In this document: one piece after another, positions 30,213 to 38,562 of the stretch
Layout of the letters: each line of letters starts with the position of its first letter
Numbering within the stretch: position 1 is the first letter of the stretch
Assembly: GCF_023264895.1 (NCBI RefSeq)
Contig: NZ_JAHFUY010000036.1
Coordinates: 1 to 43,593 of the forward strand
Origin: Herbiconiux sp.
Lineage (GTDB): Bacteria > Actinomycetota > Actinomycetes > Actinomycetales > Microbacteriaceae
Direction: 5' to 3'
Length of the DNA stretch: 43,593 nucleotides
Position numbers and translations under genes: made by a program
The notes under the pieces: generated by a model
The model's input: only the letters and a program-made list of their open reading frames with translations
Database searches by the model: none
Told to the model about the DNA's origin: nothing

Positions 30213-31775
30213 TCAGCCGACCGCATGCTGGAGCGCGGTCTCCTCCCCGCCGACTCCTGACAGCAGCCGATCGTAGTCGCGGAGGCCGGCCGGGGCATCC
30301 GCGGCGATGTGACCTACGTAGCCGTCGGGGCGCACGATCACGAGGCCGCCGTGGGGCAGGCCGGCCGATCGCCGGAGCGTGTCCGCGTCGCGCTCCGTGA
30401 CGGCGAGCTCCTCGATCCCGTCCGGCAGCGGCGTCGGCAGCGGCTCCGGCGAGCCCCGCCCCGGCACGCGGATGGCGAGGTGGCCGGGGTGCCGAGCGAG
30501 AGCCTGCGCCACGACGGTGTCGTCGAGGCGCAGGTAGTCGCCCGGCTTGAGCGTGCCGCCCGAACCGCCGACGATCGGGCTGTGCCGGTAGGCGACGTTC
30601 TGCTGCTCCACCCGGTCGACCATCTTCTCGGCCACCGCCGGGATGCCGAGACCGAGGTGCAAAAGCACGTTGCGGGCGTGCTGGGCCACCGGGTTCGTCA
30701 GCGTGCCGGCGGCCGAGAGCCGGGTGGTGAAGGAGATCACGTCGGCGGCCACGGGGTGCCGCTCGAGGTGGTAGCTGTCGAGCAGCCCGGCCGTGTCACC
30801 GGTCTGCACGGCCCGGGCGAGTTTCCAGCCGAGATTCGTCGCATCCTGCATGCCCGTGTTCATGCCGAGGCCGCCGGCCGGACTGTGGATGTGCGCCGCA
30901 TCGCCCGCGAGGAACACGCGGCCGTCGCGATAGCGCGGCACCTGACCGTGCTTGAGCGTGACCCGGGTGAGCCAGTGCGCCTCGCGGATGCGCAGTCGGA
31001 TGCCGCGCTCGTCGAGAGCCTGCTGCAGCCACTCGACGGTGACCGGGCGATCCGGCTCGATGCCGGGCTCGAGCTGGGCGAACACCCGCACCCGCTCGCC
31101 GAGCAGGGGGAACAGCAGCCCGGTACCGGTGCCCGGTGAGAAGAAGGTGTGGAACTGCGAGTCGTCGTAGTGGTGCTCGCCCTCGACGTCGCCCAGCAGG
31201 AAGTCTTCGCCCGCGAACGAGCCCTCGAGTCGCTGCCCCATGCCGTGGCGCACGGTGCTGCGCGCACCGTCGGTGCCCACGAGGTAGCGGGCCCGCAGCC
31301 GGCGGGTTCGACCGTCGGCACCGGTGAGCTCGGCATCGACGCCCTCCGCATCCTGGTCGAAACCGCTCAGCGCGGTGGACCGCTCGACCGTGACGCCGAG
31401 CTGTTGCAGCCGCTCGGCGAGCAGCGACTCGGTGTCGGTCTGGGCGATGGCGGCCGAGAAGGGGTGCACGGCCCGGATGCCCTCGAACGAGACCTCGGCC
31501 ACGGTCGTGTCGCCGTCGTGCATCGCCATGCCGCGGGCCACCCGCGACCGGTCGAGGAGGGCCGGCAGCACCCCCAGCATCTCGACGTGGTCGAGCGATC
31601 GCGAGTGCACCACGATCGCGCGCGACTCGGTGGTGGGCGAGGGCAGCGTGTCGACGATGCGCACGGCGACGCCGCGCCGCGCGAGTTCGAGGGCGAGCAC
31701 CAGGCCCACGGGACCTGCGCCGGCGATGAGCACGTCGGTCTCGGCGTCGGTGAGGGGGACGGTCGATTCGGCCAC
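30213..31775 (-). CDS. FAD-dependent aromatic-type monooxygenase (PheA/TfdB group)
   Basis: The 520-residue group A flavoprotein has VLIAGAGPVGLVLALELARR (GxGxxG), the DG motif in GTDGARSTVRHG and the GD motif in FLAGDAAHIHSPAGGLGMN. A C-terminal thioredoxin-like region ends VIVRPDGYVGHIAAD. Such enzymes hydroxylate phenols, polyketides or antibiotics (for example rifampicin) with NAD(P)H and oxygen. The GTG start (31775) lies in a small duplication: a near-copy of its first 15 bases, beginning with ATG, is 38 bases upstream in another frame. No neighbouring pathway genes clarify the substrate. Confidence 0.9.
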   Translation of the reverse strand: MAESTVPLTDAETDVLIAGAGPVGLVLALELARRGVAVRIVDTLPSPTTESRAIVVHSRSLDHVEMLGVLPALLDRSRVARGMAMHDGDTTVAEVSFEGIRAVHPFSAAIAQTDTESLLAERLQQLGVTVERSTALSGFDQDAEGVDAELTGADGRTRRLRARYLVGTDGARSTVRHGMGQRLEGSFAGEDFLLGDVEGEHHYDDSQFHTFFSPGTGTGLLFPLLGERVRVFAQLEPGIEPDRPVTVEWLQQALDERGIRLRIREAHWLTRVTLKHGQVPRYRDGRVFLAGDAAHIHSPAGGLGMNTGMQDATNLGWKLARAVQTGDTAGLLDSYHLERHPVAADVISFTTRLSAAGTLTNPVAQHARNVLLHLGLGIPAVAEKMVDRVEQQNVAYRHSPIVGGSGGTLKPGDYLRLDDTVVAQALARHPGHLAIRVPGRGSPEPLPTPLPDGIEELAVTERDADTLRRSAGLPHGGLVIVRPDGYVGHIAADAPAGLRDYDRLLSGVGGEETALQHAVG

Positions 31776-31884
31776 GGGACACTCGTCTCTGAGCGGAGGG
31801 TCGATTCAGCCATCACACCGCCCTCGGCGACTCTAACGGTCGGCCCCTGGCCACGACAGCCCCCGAGCGCGGCACAGCGCGAGA

Positions 31885-31920
31885 CCGCCCGCCGCCGCCT
31901 GGGGGTGCGACGACGGGCGG
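31885..31920 (-). terminator. GC hairpin downstream of the four-helix membrane protein gene
   Basis: CCGCCCGCCG (31885-31894) and CGACGGGCGG (31911-31920) form a 10-base stem with one mismatch, just past the stop at 31930 on the minus strand. It separates this gene from the FAD monooxygenase gene. Confidence 0.45.
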
Positions 31921-31929
31921 GAGCTCGGC

Positions 31930-32334
31930 TCAGCCGCGGGCGGGCAGGCCGCTCGGCGCGCGGGTGTCGGCCGTGGTGCGACCCGGCACGAAGGCGGCGA
32001 TGACCGCCACGAGGCCCGACGCGATGTGGAACACGATGTCGAAGGTCGTGAACCCGGTCGGCAGGATGCCGAACAGCGTGGGGTCGAAGATCGCCAGCAC
32101 GCCCATCAGCACGTACATGATGCCCACGATGGCGAGCACCGCCGACAGCGCGCCGCGCGAGACGCGGCCGAACCCCACCACGAGCAGGGCGACGGCGATC
32201 ACGATCCTGGCGATGTCGAGCGGCAGGTCGACGTTCGCGATCCCCGCGAAGTGCTCCCCCTCGATGAACAGCCCCACCACCGCCAGCAGTGCGACGACGA
32301 TCCCGAGAATCCTGGCAACCCATTTGGCGAACAT
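31930..32334 (-). CDS. Four-helix membrane protein (DUF4383-like)
   Basis: The 134-residue protein has four hydrophobic helices (about residues 5-24, 40-60, 64-84 and 96-116), separated by short loops such as GEHFAGIANVDLP and FGRVSRG. This layout and length are typical of DUF4383-like actinobacterial membrane proteins of unknown function. The start is set by GAAAGGA nine bases before ATG 32334, not by the longer frame that begins at 32409. It probably has its own promoter and a terminator hairpin at 31885. Confidence 0.7.
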   Translation of the reverse strand: MFAKWVARILGIVVALLAVVGLFIEGEHFAGIANVDLPLDIARIVIAVALLVVGFGRVSRGALSAVLAIVGIMYVLMGVLAIFDPTLFGILPTGFTTFDIVFHIASGLVAVIAAFVPGRTTADTRAPSGLPARG

Positions 32335-32426
32335 GTCGGTCCTTTCACAGAGGTGATCAACTGCTCCGGACCCTACAAACCTCCCCGCGACGGGCACGGG
32401 GCTTGACATCCGCCCCTCTCACCTGG

Positions 32427-33866
32427 CTAGGCAGACGCGAGCACCGAGGTGCGCCACGGCCGCGCGGTCTCGAGCGACTCCGCGAGATCGAGCAGCTGCA
32501 GGTCTGCACCGTAGGCGCCCACGAGCTGCACCCCCACGGGCACCCCGCCCGCGAACCCGGCCGGCACGCTCACCGCCGGCAGCCCGGTCATGTTGGCCTG
32601 GGGCGTGAAGCGCAGGATGCGGATGGACTCCGCGATGCCGTCGTCACCCCCGGCGAACTGCCCGGCCGGCTGCGGCTGCAGCGGGAGCACGGGGCACAGC
32701 AGCACGTCGAACTCCTCCCACCAGGACTGCACGCGTTGCCGGAACCCGTCGAACCAGCCCATCGCCTCCACGTGCTCCGCCGAGGTCTGCGAGGCCGCGA
32801 GCGCAGCCCAGTGCTCCGTGATCGGATCGAACCGCGGCGTCGCTCCGGCCGCCTCCGCCGCGTGCGCCGCGCGATCCCTCGCGACCTTCGCGAACGGCAG
32901 CAGCGCCGCGAACCAGCGTTCGGCGAACTCGTCGGGGAACATCGCCGCCGGCCACGCGGGCTCCACGACGTGCCCGAGTCCCTCGAGCAGGCCGGCTGTC
33001 TCGAGCACGGCCGAGCGGATCTCGGGCGAGACCTCGTAGACCCCGCCCGGGTCGTGGTCGAGGACTCCGATGCGGAGCGGCCTCGCCGCGTCGCCGGTCA
33101 TGCCTCCGCGCACAAGTCCCGGCGACACCACGGCGTCTCCCGGCTCCCGGCCGGCCAGCAGCGCGAGCACGGCCCGCGCATCCCGCACCGACCTCGTGAG
33201 CACCCCGGTCTGCGAGATCCCGTAGAGCGACTCCCCGGCGGGCGCCTCGCTGATGGTGCCGCGGCTCACCTTGAGCGCCACGAGCCCGCAGTGCGCCGCC
33301 GGGTTGCGCAACGAACCGCCCCCGTCGGTGCCCTGGGCGAGCGCCGTCATGCCCGCCGCCACCGCGGCCGCCGAGCCTCCGGAGGATCCGCCTGCCGACC
33401 GGCTCACGTCCCAGGGGTTGCGGGTGAGCCCGTAGGCGAGGTTCCTGGTCTCGGAGTGCAGCCCGAACTCGGCCGAGTTGGTGCGGCCGATCGGCACGAA
33501 GCCGCCGGCGCGGAGGCGTCGCACGACGGCCGAGTCGTGGTCGAAGGCGCAGCCGGCGTCTTTGCGGGCGATGCTCCCCTGGTGATCCGGATGCCCCAGC
33601 GCGGCCACGCCGAGATCCTTCAGGAGGATGGGGACACCGGCGAACGGGGCGGGCTCTGCGCCCACCACGGTGCCGGCTCCGGCGGGCGTCCCCGCGCGCT
33701 CCACCGCGTGCTGGTCGACGTACACGACCGCGTTCACCGCCGCATCCGCCTCCTCGATGCGCGCGACCGACAGCGACAGCAGCTCGCGGGCCGTCAGCAG
33801 TCCGCTCCGCACCGCCTCGGCCTGCCCGGTGGCGTCGAGCGCCAGCACCGCCGACGCCTCGCTCAT
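32427..33866 (-). CDS. Amidase (amidase signature family)
   Basis: The 479-residue enzyme has PILLKDLGVAA with the catalytic Lys, SAGGSSGGSAAAVAAGMTAL with the cis-Ser, and QGTDGGGSLRNPAAHCGL with the nucleophile Ser. The usual GTDTGGSIR is GTDGGGSLR here, a conservative change. The family hydrolyses amides, including drugs, indoleacetamide and oligomer linkages. It is the last gene of the minus-strand catabolic run; its start overlaps the acyl-CoA ligase stop by ATGA. This suggests the operon substrate or an intermediate contains an amide. Confidence 0.92.
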   Translation of the reverse strand: MSEASAVLALDATGQAEAVRSGLLTARELLSLSVARIEEADAAVNAVVYVDQHAVERAGTPAGAGTVVGAEPAPFAGVPILLKDLGVAALGHPDHQGSIARKDAGCAFDHDSAVVRRLRAGGFVPIGRTNSAEFGLHSETRNLAYGLTRNPWDVSRSAGGSSGGSAAAVAAGMTALAQGTDGGGSLRNPAAHCGLVALKVSRGTISEAPAGESLYGISQTGVLTRSVRDARAVLALLAGREPGDAVVSPGLVRGGMTGDAARPLRIGVLDHDPGGVYEVSPEIRSAVLETAGLLEGLGHVVEPAWPAAMFPDEFAERWFAALLPFAKVARDRAAHAAEAAGATPRFDPITEHWAALAASQTSAEHVEAMGWFDGFRQRVQSWWEEFDVLLCPVLPLQPQPAGQFAGGDDGIAESIRILRFTPQANMTGLPAVSVPAGFAGGVPVGVQLVGAYGADLQLLDLAESLETARPWRTSVLASA

Positions 33867-35455
33867 CGGTCGGCCGTCTCCGACTCGCGGTCCCAGCGGT
33901 CGACGGCGGCACCGCGCTTGCGGAGCTCGGCCTTGCTGACCTTGCCGTTGGCGGTGCGGGGCAGGTCGTGCTCGAACACGATGAAGCGCGGCACCGCGAA
34001 CGGCGGCAGGTGCGGCTCGACGAACTCGATCAGCTCGCGCGGATCGAGGTCGACGCCGGCCTTGACCTCGACCGAGACCTGCACCTCCTCCTCGCCGAGC
34101 TCCGACGGCACCGCGTACGCCGCGACGGCAGCGACACCCGGGTGCTGCAGCACGGTCGACTCGACCTCGACCGACGAGATGTTCTCGCCCCGTCGCCGGA
34201 TGATGTCCTTGATGCGGTCGAGGAAGCGGAACCAGCCGTCCTCCTCCCGCACCACCCGGTCGCCGGTGTGGAACCAGAGGTCGTCCCAGGCCTTCACCGT
34301 CTCGTTCGGCATGCCGAAGTAGCCGCGGGCGAGCGCATAGGGCTGATCGCTCCGGATGAGCAGCTCGCCCGGCACGCCGTCGGGCAGCGGTTCGCCGTTC
34401 TCCGGATCGATCACCCGGTTGTCGAAGCCCGGCACCGAGACGCCGAGGTAGCCGGGGCGCAGCTCGTCGACCGGCACCGCGATGGCGAGGTTGGTCTCGG
34501 TCGAGCCGAACGCGTCGACGAGGTTGACCCCGAAGCGCTCCTTGAACTCCGGCAGCATGCGCGCGGGCGTGGCGGGCGCGAGTGCCGCCCGCACCGTGTG
34601 CGGCACGTACTCGCTCTCGGGCCGGTTGAGGAGGATGCCCACCATCGCGCCGAGGAGGAACGTGAACGTTGCCCCGCACTCGGCGGCCTCACCCCAGAAG
34701 CGGCTGGCCGAGAACCGGCGCGCCACCACGAACGACGCACCGGACACCACCGCCTGGATGAAGGCGTTGAGGGCGTTGGTGTGGAACAGCGGCAGCGTGG
34801 TGAAGAGCACGTCGTCGCGGGTGAAGCGCATGTGCAGCGTCTGGTTGCGGCCCCACCAGTAGAACTGCGCGTGCGGGCAGAGCACACCCTTCGAGGGCCC
34901 GGTGGTGCCCGAGGTGTAGAGGATGGCGGCGATGTCGGAGGGTGCGACGGCGGCGGCCTCCACCTCGCGTGAGACGGCCGGGATGGCCTCGACCGGCAGC
35001 GACAGGACCCTCGCGCCCGGGCCGGCCGCCGCCTCGAAGCTCAGCACCCGCTCGACCGCGACCGGGTCGTCGAGCCGCGCGAATCCGGCGAGCCCCTGGT
35101 CGTCGGCGAGCAGAAGGCGCGCACCGCTGTTGAGCAGCGCGTGCCGCAGCTGCGGCGGTGTGAGGGCGGGGTTGAGGGGCACGGCGACGGCCCCGACCCA
35201 GGCGGCCGCGAGGATCATGTCGAGCAGCTCCAGCCGGTTGCCCGAGAGCATCGCCACCCGGTCGCCCACGCCCACGCCCGCGTCGGCGAGCACGCCGCCG
35301 AGCCCGCGCACCACGCGGAGCTGCTCGGCACCGGTGCGGGATTCGCTGCCGGAGCTCAGCAGCAGGTCGTCGGGCATCTCGTCGGCACGGCGCTGGAGCA
35401 TGGCCGGGATGGTGCAGTCGGCGAGCGGGCGGTCCAGTTGGGGGATGCGGGTCAT
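33863..35455 (-). CDS. AMP-dependent acyl-CoA ligase
   Basis: The 530-residue ANL-superfamily enzyme has AAILYTSGTTGPSKGVL (P-loop), DAFGSTETN, WFHTGDRVVREEDGWFRFLD, IIRRRGENISSVEVE, and the C-terminal RTANGKVSKAELRKRG with the adenylation Lys. The sequence is nearest the crotonobetaine/carnitine-CoA ligase-like and medium-chain groups. It would activate the acid made by the GMC oxidase and aldehyde dehydrogenase to a CoA thioester for the thiolase pair. It overlaps both neighbours by ATGA (DUF35 upstream, amidase downstream). Confidence 0.92.
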   Translation of the reverse strand: MTRIPQLDRPLADCTIPAMLQRRADEMPDDLLLSSGSESRTGAEQLRVVRGLGGVLADAGVGVGDRVAMLSGNRLELLDMILAAAWVGAVAVPLNPALTPPQLRHALLNSGARLLLADDQGLAGFARLDDPVAVERVLSFEAAAGPGARVLSLPVEAIPAVSREVEAAAVAPSDIAAILYTSGTTGPSKGVLCPHAQFYWWGRNQTLHMRFTRDDVLFTTLPLFHTNALNAFIQAVVSGASFVVARRFSASRFWGEAAECGATFTFLLGAMVGILLNRPESEYVPHTVRAALAPATPARMLPEFKERFGVNLVDAFGSTETNLAIAVPVDELRPGYLGVSVPGFDNRVIDPENGEPLPDGVPGELLIRSDQPYALARGYFGMPNETVKAWDDLWFHTGDRVVREEDGWFRFLDRIKDIIRRRGENISSVEVESTVLQHPGVAAVAAYAVPSELGEEEVQVSVEVKAGVDLDPRELIEFVEPHLPPFAVPRFIVFEHDLPRTANGKVSKAELRKRGAAVDRWDRESETADR

Positions 35456-35832
35456 GGGGTTCCCTCGTTCTCGATGTGAGTGGTGGTGAAGAATGCGGCG
35501 GGCTCCACGCGGGCGGAGCCGGGCAGGTGGACGGCGTGGACCGGGTGCGCGGGCTGGCCCCCCTGCTCGGGAGGCGAGTCGACGAGCGCCACGGAGGAGC
35601 CGACCTCGACCGCCGAGGATTCCGAGGACGTCGAGCAGACCACGGGCACCCCGCGGGCCCGCACCGAGGCGATGCGGAGCCCGTCGGGGAGCTCCGTGAC
35701 CTCCTCCACGACACCCGGTCCGGCCTCGACCTGCTCGAACGCCGCTCCACCGCACGCACGGCAGGCGAGCCGGGGCGGGAAGAAGACGGTGGAGCACGCC
35801 GTGCAGCGCTGGAAGAAGGCGGGGCCGCTCAT
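35452..35832 (-). CDS. Zn-ribbon/OB-fold (DUF35) protein, thiolase partner
   Basis: This 126-residue protein has a zinc ribbon with four Cys (RCTACSTVFFPPRLACRACG, residues about 9-28). An OB-like domain follows, with VVEEVTELPDGLRIASVR, AVEVGSSVALVD and a C-terminal PAAFFTTTH. DUF35 proteins form complexes with thiolase-like proteins; BbsA with BbsB in toluene degradation and archaeal acetoacetyl-CoA thiolase are known cases. It overlaps the thiolase gene by 4 bases and the ligase gene by 4 bases, which fixes its role as the thiolase's partner. Confidence 0.88.
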   Translation of the reverse strand: MSGPAFFQRCTACSTVFFPPRLACRACGGAAFEQVEAGPGVVEEVTELPDGLRIASVRARGVPVVCSTSSESSAVEVGSSVALVDSPPEQGGQPAHPVHAVHLPGSARVEPAAFFTTTHIENEGTP

Positions 35833-37010
35833 CGCACTCCCTCCAGAACCGCCACGTTCGCGCAGGCCCCGTAGCGGTACAGCACCATGCCGTAGCCGGT
35901 CACGACCCCGAACCGGGCGTCGTCGACCTGCCGCTCTCCCGCGATGCCGGCGAGCTGGCGGTAGGTCTCCACGACACCGTGCATTCCCGCAGCCGCTCCC
36001 GCCTGCCCGGCCGAGAGCTGGCCGCCCGCGGTGTTCACGGGCAGACGCCGGGTGCCGATCCGCTCGGCCAGGTCGCGCTGGGCGTCCTCCGCGGCGATCG
36101 CGCCGAGGTCGATGAGCTGCGCGAGCGCCATCGCGGGATAGTCGTCGTAGACGCTGAGCACGTCCATGTCCGAGGCTCCGAGTCCGGAGCGCTCCCAGGC
36201 GCGCGGCGCGGCCTGCACGAGTCCGGTGGTGAGCCCGTCGGCATCCTGGTCGTCGATCCCGATGCTGGTCTCCACGGCGAGCACCCGCACGGGCCGGCCG
36301 GCAGCGCCCGCTCCGGTCCCGGCGGAGCCGGCAGAGCCGGCGGGCCCTGCGGTCAGCACGATGGCATCCGCCCCGCTCACGGGCGGCACGCAGTCGTACC
36401 TGCCGAGCGGCGGCGCCACGAGGGGTGCATCGAGGTACTCCTCGAGACTCAGCGGCGCGCGGTACACCGCACCCGGGTTCAGCCCGGCCCACGCGCGCTG
36501 AGCGGTCGCGATGTGCCCGTAGTCGCGCCGCGAGAGTCCGAGCGCCGTCATCTGCCGCTGGGTGAGCAGCGCGAACAGCGCGTTCGGGCCCGTGAGCGGG
36601 AGCGGTGCGAGGTGCTCCTCGGTGGCGCGGTTGTAGTGCTCCACGAGCATCCGGAACGCGGCGGCGTCCATCCGGTCGCCCGAGACGAGCACGATGGTCG
36701 AGGCCTGTCCCGAGCGGATGGCGAGTTCGGCGTGCTGCAGCATGTTGAGGGCGCTCGCGCCGCCGTTGGTGTCCTCCATGAGCCAGCTCAGAGGGCCGAG
36801 GCCTGCACGCCAGGCGAGGTCGACGGCGTGGTCGGGACCGAGCGTGAAGCTCGACACCCCGAGCCCGTCGACGTCAAACCAGCGGAGCCCGGCCGCGGCG
36901 ACGGCCTCGCGGGCGGCCTGCACGAGCAGACCCGAGGTGCTGACGCCGGGCGTCGGGTGCCGGGTGTACGGCGTCTCGGCCGCTCCGACGATATATGCGG
37001 AATCGAGCAT
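35829..37010 (-). CDS. Thiolase-like acyltransferase lacking the usual active Cys
   Basis: The 393-residue thiolase-fold protein begins SAYIVGAAETPYTRHP and has EDTNGGASALNMLQHAELAI where active thiolases have a Cys (NxxCSSG). It keeps a VNTAGGQLSAGQAGAAAGMH segment, related to the GGxxxxGHPxGA loop, and AERIGTRRLP. The match is to the lipid-transfer/SCP-x-like and BbsB-type group that works with a DUF35 partner. The loss of Cys suggests retro-Claisen or lyase-type chemistry using another residue, as discussed for steroid side-chain aldolases (Ltp2-type with DUF35). No strong ribosome site is seen; the aldehyde dehydrogenase stop is 17 bases upstream. Confidence 0.87.
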   Translation of the reverse strand: MLDSAYIVGAAETPYTRHPTPGVSTSGLLVQAAREAVAAAGLRWFDVDGLGVSSFTLGPDHAVDLAWRAGLGPLSWLMEDTNGGASALNMLQHAELAIRSGQASTIVLVSGDRMDAAAFRMLVEHYNRATEEHLAPLPLTGPNALFALLTQRQMTALGLSRRDYGHIATAQRAWAGLNPGAVYRAPLSLEEYLDAPLVAPPLGRYDCVPPVSGADAIVLTAGPAGSAGSAGTGAGAAGRPVRVLAVETSIGIDDQDADGLTTGLVQAAPRAWERSGLGASDMDVLSVYDDYPAMALAQLIDLGAIAAEDAQRDLAERIGTRRLPVNTAGGQLSAGQAGAAAGMHGVVETYRQLAGIAGERQVDDARFGVVTGYGMVLYRYGACANVAVLEGVR

Positions 37011-37027
37011 GTGCGGTCCGTCCGGCC

Positions 37028-38476
37028 TCAGGTGAGATTAACGAAGACGCTCTTCGTCTCGGTGAAGGCGTCGATGGCGTAGGAGCCCATCTCCCGCCCC
37101 CACCCGCTCAGGCCGATCCCGCCCCAGGGGGCAGCCGGGTCGATCAGGGGGAGCTGGTTGACGAACACGGTGCCGGCCCGCACCTCGGCTCCCACCCGGT
37201 GCGCGGTGCGGAGATCGCTCGTCCAGACCACGCTCGCGAGTCCGTAGTCGGAGTCGTTGGCGCGCTCGATCGCCTCGTCGAGGTCGCTGAAGCCGAAGAT
37301 CGGGACGACGGGCCCGAAGAGCTCGTCGCGCGCCACCGCCATGTCGTCGGTCACGCCGGTGAGCACGGTGGGGCGGTAGAAGCAGCCGGAGGCGAGCTCG
37401 CCGTCCGCACGCGATCCCCCCGTGAGGAGCGTGGCCCCTCCGGCGACGGCGGCCTGCACCGCGCTGTGCACCTTCTCGAGCTGCTCCTCCGAGATGAGCG
37501 GTCCGAGCACCGTGTCGGGGTTGCTGCCGGGGCCGATCACGAGCTGCTCGGCTGCTGCGGCGATCTTCTCCGAGAACTCCGCCAGCCGGGACTCGTGCAC
37601 GTAGAAGCGCGTGTAGGCGCCGCAGGCCTGACCCGAGTTGAACGCCGCACCCTGCAGGTTCCCCTGCACGGCGGCGTCGATGTCGGCGTCGGCTGCGACG
37701 ATGCTCGGCGCCTTGCCGCCGAGCTCGAGCGACACCCGCTTGAGGTTGCCGGCGGAGGAGCGCACGATCTCCTGCCCCACCTCGGTCGATCCGGTGAACG
37801 AGACCTTGCCCACACCGCGGTGGGCCACGAGGGCCTTGCCGACCTCGGGTCCGCCGGTCAGCAGGCTCACGACACCGGGAGGGATGCCGGCCTCCTCGCA
37901 CAGCTCGGCGAGCCGCACCGTCGAGAGCGGGGTCTGCTCAGCCGGCTTCAGGATGGCCACGTTGCCGGTGGCGAGGGCCGGCGCGAGCTTCCAGGCCGCG
38001 ATGGCGAAGGGCACGTTCCAGGGAGTGATGAGAGCGGTGACGCCGATCGGCTCCCGCAGCGTGTAGGTGAGCTGGCCGGGGATGGAGACCTGGGAGGTCT
38101 TCCCCTCCAGCTTCGTGGCGTAGCCCGCGTAGTAGCGGAATACCTGGGCGCCGAGCGGCACGTTGACATCGCGGGCCATGCCGATGGGCTGGCCGGAGTC
38201 GGCCACCTCGAGCGCGGCGAGCTCGTCGGCGTGGAGCTCGATGAGCTCGGCGACGCGCCAGAGCAGCCGGCCCCTGGCATCCGGGGTGAGGCCGCGCCAC
38301 GCGGGAGACCGGAAGGCCTCCCGCGCGGCACGCACCGCGTCGTCGACGTCGTCACGAGTGGCCTCGGCCGCCGTGCCGATCACGAGCCCGGTGGCGGGGT
38401 CGAGGGTCTCCCTCGTGCCTCCGTCGCTCGCGTCGGCCCATCGGCCGCCGATCAGGAGCCGGGTGGGTGCGCTCAT
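37028..38476 (-). CDS. Aldehyde dehydrogenase, catabolic operon
   Basis: The 482-residue protein has all ALDH motifs: TPWNVPFAIAAWKLAPALA, NVAILKPAEQTP (Lys), SFTGSTEVGQEI, general base in VSLELGGKAPSIV, nucleophile in NSGQACGAYTRFYV, and ELFGPVVPIFGF. It would oxidise the aldehyde produced by the GMC oxidase in the same operon to an acid, using NAD(P). The start follows AAGAAAGG. The 86-base space between it and the upstream substrate-binding protein gene holds six 8-base tandem repeats. Confidence 0.93.
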   Translation of the reverse strand: MSAPTRLLIGGRWADASDGGTRETLDPATGLVIGTAAEATRDDVDDAVRAAREAFRSPAWRGLTPDARGRLLWRVAELIELHADELAALEVADSGQPIGMARDVNVPLGAQVFRYYAGYATKLEGKTSQVSIPGQLTYTLREPIGVTALITPWNVPFAIAAWKLAPALATGNVAILKPAEQTPLSTVRLAELCEEAGIPPGVVSLLTGGPEVGKALVAHRGVGKVSFTGSTEVGQEIVRSSAGNLKRVSLELGGKAPSIVAADADIDAAVQGNLQGAAFNSGQACGAYTRFYVHESRLAEFSEKIAAAAEQLVIGPGSNPDTVLGPLISEEQLEKVHSAVQAAVAGGATLLTGGSRADGELASGCFYRPTVLTGVTDDMAVARDELFGPVVPIFGFSDLDEAIERANDSDYGLASVVWTSDLRTAHRVGAEVRAGTVFVNQLPLIDPAAPWGGIGLSGWGREMGSYAIDAFTETKSVFVNLT

Positions 38477-38496
38477 GCCGTCGTCGCCTTTCTTCA

Positions 38497-38544
38497 GGTG
38501 GAACTGTGGATCGGTGGAACTGTGGATCTGTGGATCTGTGGAAC
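38497..38544. repeat. Six perfectly phased 8-base tandem repeats
   Basis: Units [G/T]GTGGA[A/T]C run without gaps: GGTGGAAC, TGTGGATC, GGTGGAAC, TGTGGATC, TGTGGATC, TGTGGAAC. They lie between the substrate-binding protein and aldehyde dehydrogenase genes, outside any supported frame. Confidence 0.85.
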
Positions 38545-38562
38545 CGTGCTGCGGGGGTCGCG

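Noticed and set aside
38497-38544. Octamer array as a replication origin or iteron set
   Set aside because: Units miss the DnaA-box consensus by two bases, and no dnaA, dnaN, rep or parA gene is nearby.
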